Positions 60,671 through 64,000 of a DNA stretch of 64,000 bases are shown in pieces. The notes under the pieces were generated by a model that saw nothing but the letters and a program-made list of their open reading frames with translations, searched no databases and was not told where the DNA came from. The translations under genes were made by a program, and so were the position numbers. The stretch's first letter is position 1, and the number at the start of each line of letters is the position of its first letter. Source of the DNA: an uncultured Gammaproteobacteria bacterium (GTDB taxonomy: Bacteria; Pseudomonadota; Gammaproteobacteria; Nitrosococcales; Methylophagaceae); the NCBI GenBank assembly GCA_913042265.1, contig CAJWKF010000003.1:1-64000 (forward strand), in the 5' to 3' direction.

Positions 60671-63600
60671 TTGTTAGGCCCTGCAGGCAGTGGTCTAAAG
60701 CATCTAAGACCTCTACCTTCGGCTTATCAAAAAATATTCCAGACTGGCCCCAGTTAGGTTTCATACCTCTAATAAACAAATAATAAGCACCACCTAAATG
60801 TACATCTGGATCATAATCAGATAATCGTAAACGTAAATAGCGGTGTAGAGCCAAACTATAAATAAGGTATTGCAATGGGTAGTCATGAGCAATCATTGCC
60901 TGATCTAGAACGTCTTGTTGATATGCCCCTTGGCTCATACCAAGCCAATTAGATTTGTAGTCAACGATATAAAAACGGCCCTGTGATTCATAAACCAAGT
61001 CTATAAAACCTTTCATGAAGCCGCTTAAACTTGAAAATTTAAGCTGTGAAATAACTTGGGCCAAAGGTGATTCAGCAGTCAATAAAGGAAGTAAGCATTT
61101 TTGTAAACTATCAACAGTTAAACCTGTAACTGGAAAGTAAAAAGATAATTCATCAAGTCGTTTATCTTGGCTTAAATCAGCAAGTTTAAAAAAACTCTGG
61201 CCACTCGTGTTATATAGCGAAGTGGCTATCACCTCTTTCACCCAACCACAAACTGCCTTTGTCCACAGTTCATCAAAGCCATATTGTAATAAAGTGCGGC
61301 TCACCAACACTTGCATCGCATCATGATCATCACTAGCAAAGTCCCAATGCTCGAAAATAGCATGTAAACAGGTACCCGCATGTGCACCACGAGGAAAAGT
61401 AAAGCGATCTCTTGCGGCTGCATTATTAGCTTCTAAAGTAACAACGGATTCATTTGAAGCTGGTGAGTCATAATCTGGAACTTCTGCATCATGACTACCT
61501 GTTAAAGCACTAAAACTACCAATACGCCATGGCTGATGAATAAAGCGTTTAAATTTTTTGGCTGCGAATTTTCTCTTATTACTCTTAACACCCTTATAAA
61601 TAACAGGCTCTTTTTTTTCTATAATATCAAGCGAGATAGTACCTTTACTACCAGCGGCTAAACTTCTTACTTGTGCTAACATTTCTTCTCTATCTAGTTC
61701 CTCCAACTCAGGATGCAACAAGCTAAATAATGCGCTGCCCATAGCAGCATCGACATGACCCCAAGAGATAACACAGCGTTCCCGTGCTCTTGTTAAAGCC
61801 ACGTATAACAAGCGCAGATCTTCTGCACGCTCTTCTAGAGCAATAGATTCTCTTGCCGCACTTAATGAAGGCTCTGAGAAAGCTACATGTCCACGATAGT
61901 CGTCATCTATTGCATGAAAACTAATGACCTCCTTATTCGTCGATCTCAATTTGCTGTCCCATAAGAAGGGGCAAAATACAATTGGGTACTCCAAGCCCTT
62001 ACTTTTATGAATAGTAATTATTTTAACTAATTGCTCATCACTTTCTAGCCTTAACTGCCCTGATTCATCATTAGGGTCGATTGATTTTCTCCGGCTTGAA
62101 ACCCAATGCAATACCTTTTCCATTCCATACTGTTGCTGGCTACACTGAGTTTGGATTAATTCACATAAGTGCAGTAAATTTGTAAGCTTACGTTCACCTT
62201 CCGTCAATTTTAATAACTGCTGCTGACCAGATATTTTATTCATTAAATGGCGAAATGCTCTCATAAAGCCATGTTTCAACCACAATTGATGCAAGTCATA
62301 AAATAAATCTAATTGAGCAGACCATTCTTGTTCATTTTGTTGTAATTCATAAAGCTCGGATGCATCTAATCCCCATAGCTCTGTGGATAGTGCCACAGTA
62401 ATTAATCGTTGGTTTTGTGGTTCAGAAATTGCAAATAGAACACGTTCTAACATCAGAGCCTCTTTAGAACTAAACACATTGTCTCTACCTTGTTGAACAC
62501 TATTAATGCCTCGCATTTGCAAACATTGCTGAACTATATGTGCCTGATCATGATTACGCACTAATATTGCTATGTCACCACCAGACACAGGGATAGGTTT
62601 TTCTGATTTTTTTTCTAATAATATAGCCTCACTAGAATCAGCCTGATTTAAAAGTACAGCAATCTCATTAGCTGTCCCATTTGCTGCTAATTGCGTCATC
62701 TCCACCTTACCCATAGGCTCACTGCTATCTAGCCATAAAAACTGTAAAGCACTATTAGAATTTAACGTTGTTAGAATAGATTTATTTTCTCTTGAGGCCT
62801 TAACCGGATGAAAAGGTATACCCTCATAAATAAAAGGTTTTTCCTTACTGTTCAGTATCGTATTCACGGCATTCACTAAGTCGGGGTGTGAACGCCAGTT
62901 AGTCCCTAAAGTATGTTCATGTTGCGTTGACTTTTTTGCTGACAAGTAAGTGAAAATATCCGCACCACGAAAGCTATAAATCGCCTGTTTAGGATCACCC
63001 ACCAAAAAAACTGGCAAACTACTATCAGCATATATACGACTAAAGCTGGCGTATTGGACAGGATCAGTATCTTGAAACTCATCAATTAGCGCTGCTGGGT
63101 ACTGTTGACGTAAACGTGCGACGAGCCAATCTCCTCGACTTCCTTCAAGCGCCCGTTCTAAATTAAGTAACAGGTCATCATAAGATTGCACTCGTTGCTG
63201 CTGCTTTTCTTTTTTTAATGTCGTAAGTAATTCAATTAGTAGAGAAAAGCGAAGGTGTTGGTATTGCAGAGCTTGTGCAGCTTGTACATGCTCCACAATT
63301 TCTTCTAACTGTTTACTTGCTTCCCAAAATGCTAATTCAGGTAACTGCTGATCTTTTTTTAAAGCATCTTGAAGTTTTATAGGCGTGAAGCGATCAAAGC
63401 CAGCAAATAATTTTAGTGGAACATCTTCATAGGACAATAATTCGACTAGTAATAAAAGCCACTTTTCGACGCTCTTCGTTCGATACATGTTGCCATTCAA
63501 GAGTGCCCTATTTTGTAAAGTAGCGGTTATTTTATCTTGCTCATCACTCCAGAGCATTTTCAGTTTTTCAAATTGTGTTTTCGCTTGCTGATGTACTTTA

Positions 63601-64000
63601 TCTACATCTACATCATCAATTGGCAAATAATGTAAATAAGGTTTACCTAATAACGGTCGTATCGACTTCAATAAAGCCTCAGGGCTCTGTCGCTGGGCTA
63701 ATAAATACCGCACTAACTTATGGTCTGCTATGCTGATATGGCGCCGCCAGAAATCATCAACAGCTGCCTGCAATAAGGCATGATCATCACCAATAAGTTC
63801 TATGTCGAAGGCTAAGCCACTTTCAAAGGCAAAGTCACCTAAAACCCGTTGACAAAAGCCATGAATAGTAAAAACAGCTGCTTCATCAAAACTTTGAATC
63901 GCTAAATTAAGCTTTTGACGTACTAATAAACTGCGTTCATCAGCCTCCTCTTCCAATTCGTTACGAGTATCGACTAATTTTTCTCTCAAACGAGATCGTA
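60663..64000 (-). CDS. recB: Exodeoxyribonuclease V subunit beta, 5' end outside window
   Basis: VFTIHGFCQRVLGDFAFESG, ALIDEFQDTDPVQYASFSRIY, HAIFEHWDF, FIDLVYESQGRFYIVDYKSN nuclease motif; frame still open at 64000. Confidence 0.95.
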   Translation of the reverse strand, partial: RSRLREKLVDTRNELEEEADERSLLVRQKLNLAIQSFDEAAVFTIHGFCQRVLGDFAFESGLAFDIELIGDDHALLQAAVDDFWRRHISIADHKLVRYLLAQRQSPEALLKSIRPLLGKPYLHYLPIDDVDVDKVHQQAKTQFEKLKMLWSDEQDKITATLQNRALLNGNMYRTKSVEKWLLLLVELLSYEDVPLKLFAGFDRFTPIKLQDALKKDQQLPELAFWEASKQLEEIVEHVQAAQALQYQHLRFSLLIELLTTLKKEKQQQRVQSYDDLLLNLERALEGSRGDWLVARLRQQYPAALIDEFQDTDPVQYASFSRIYADSSLPVFLVGDPKQAIYSFRGADIFTYLSAKKSTQHEHTLGTNWRSHPDLVNAVNTILNSKEKPFIYEGIPFHPVKASRENKSILTTLNSNSALQFLWLDSSEPMGKVEMTQLAANGTANEIAVLLNQADSSEAILLEKKSEKPIPVSGGDIAILVRNHDQAHIVQQCLQMRGINSVQQGRDNVFSSKEALMLERVLFAISEPQNQRLITVALSTELWGLDASELYELQQNEQEWSAQLDLFYDLHQLWLKHGFMRAFRHLMNKISGQQQLLKLTEGERKLTNLLHLCELIQTQCSQQQYGMEKVLHWVSSRRKSIDPNDESGQLRLESDEQLVKIITIHKSKGLEYPIVFCPFLWDSKLRSTNKEVISFHAIDDDYRGHVAFSEPSLSAARESIALEERAEDLRLLYVALTRARERCVISWGHVDAAMGSALFSLLHPELEELDREEMLAQVRSLAAGSKGTISLDIIEKKEPVIYKGVKSNKRKFAAKKFKRFIHQPWRIGSFSALTGSHDAEVPDYDSPASNESVVTLEANNAAARDRFTFPRGAHAGTCLHAIFEHWDFASDDHDAMQVLVSRTLLQYGFDELWTKAVCGWVKEVIATSLYNTSGQSFFKLADLSQDKRLDELSFYFPVTGLTVDSLQKCLLPLLTAESPLAQVISQLKFSSLSGFMKGFIDLVYESQGRFYIVDYKSNWLGMSQGAYQQDVLDQAMIAHDYPLQYLIYSLALHRYLRLRLSDYDPDVHLGGAYYLFIRGMKPNWGQSGIFFDKPKVEVLDALDHCLQGLTND

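Overview
This 64 kb window is AT-rich and looks like the chromosome of a gammaproteobacterium, probably marine (inference from gene content). Housekeeping blocks include a caa3-type cytochrome oxidase and heme A/O locus, pgsA-uvrC, mfd, rpiA, nhaD, a DAHP synthase, rsxABCDGE-nth, metY, katG, rep and recD-recB (recB runs off the right edge). There are three tRNAs (Thr, Cys, Gly). The most notable accessory region, about 1-15 kb, holds a minus-strand rhodopsin photosystem operon: xanthorhodopsin-like rhodopsin, crtE, crtI, crtB, crtY, blh. The rhodopsin has the DTE proton-pump motif, a green-type Leu, and a Gly at the carotenoid-antenna fenestration position, but no carotenoid hydroxylase or ketolase gene is present in the window. 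A perfect 14-bp hairpin without a U-tract sits between the rhodopsin gene and crtE. Two Sel1-repeat paralogs flank this operon, with a plasmid-type RHH/ParC-like pair next to it. Other points of interest are: a cassette of three small membrane proteins, two of them absent from the supplied ORF track; a truncated ahpC remnant lacking its peroxidatic Cys directly upstream of katG; two DraG-like paralogs that share a non-canonical metal-site motif; a SUMF1-like / TonB receptor / BNR-repeat (CxCC) / TlpA-like gene cluster; and a Tat-exported superoxide-reductase-like protein. No CRISPR array, complete transposon, prophage or rRNA was seen. All calls come from reading the sequence and translations; no database search was run.
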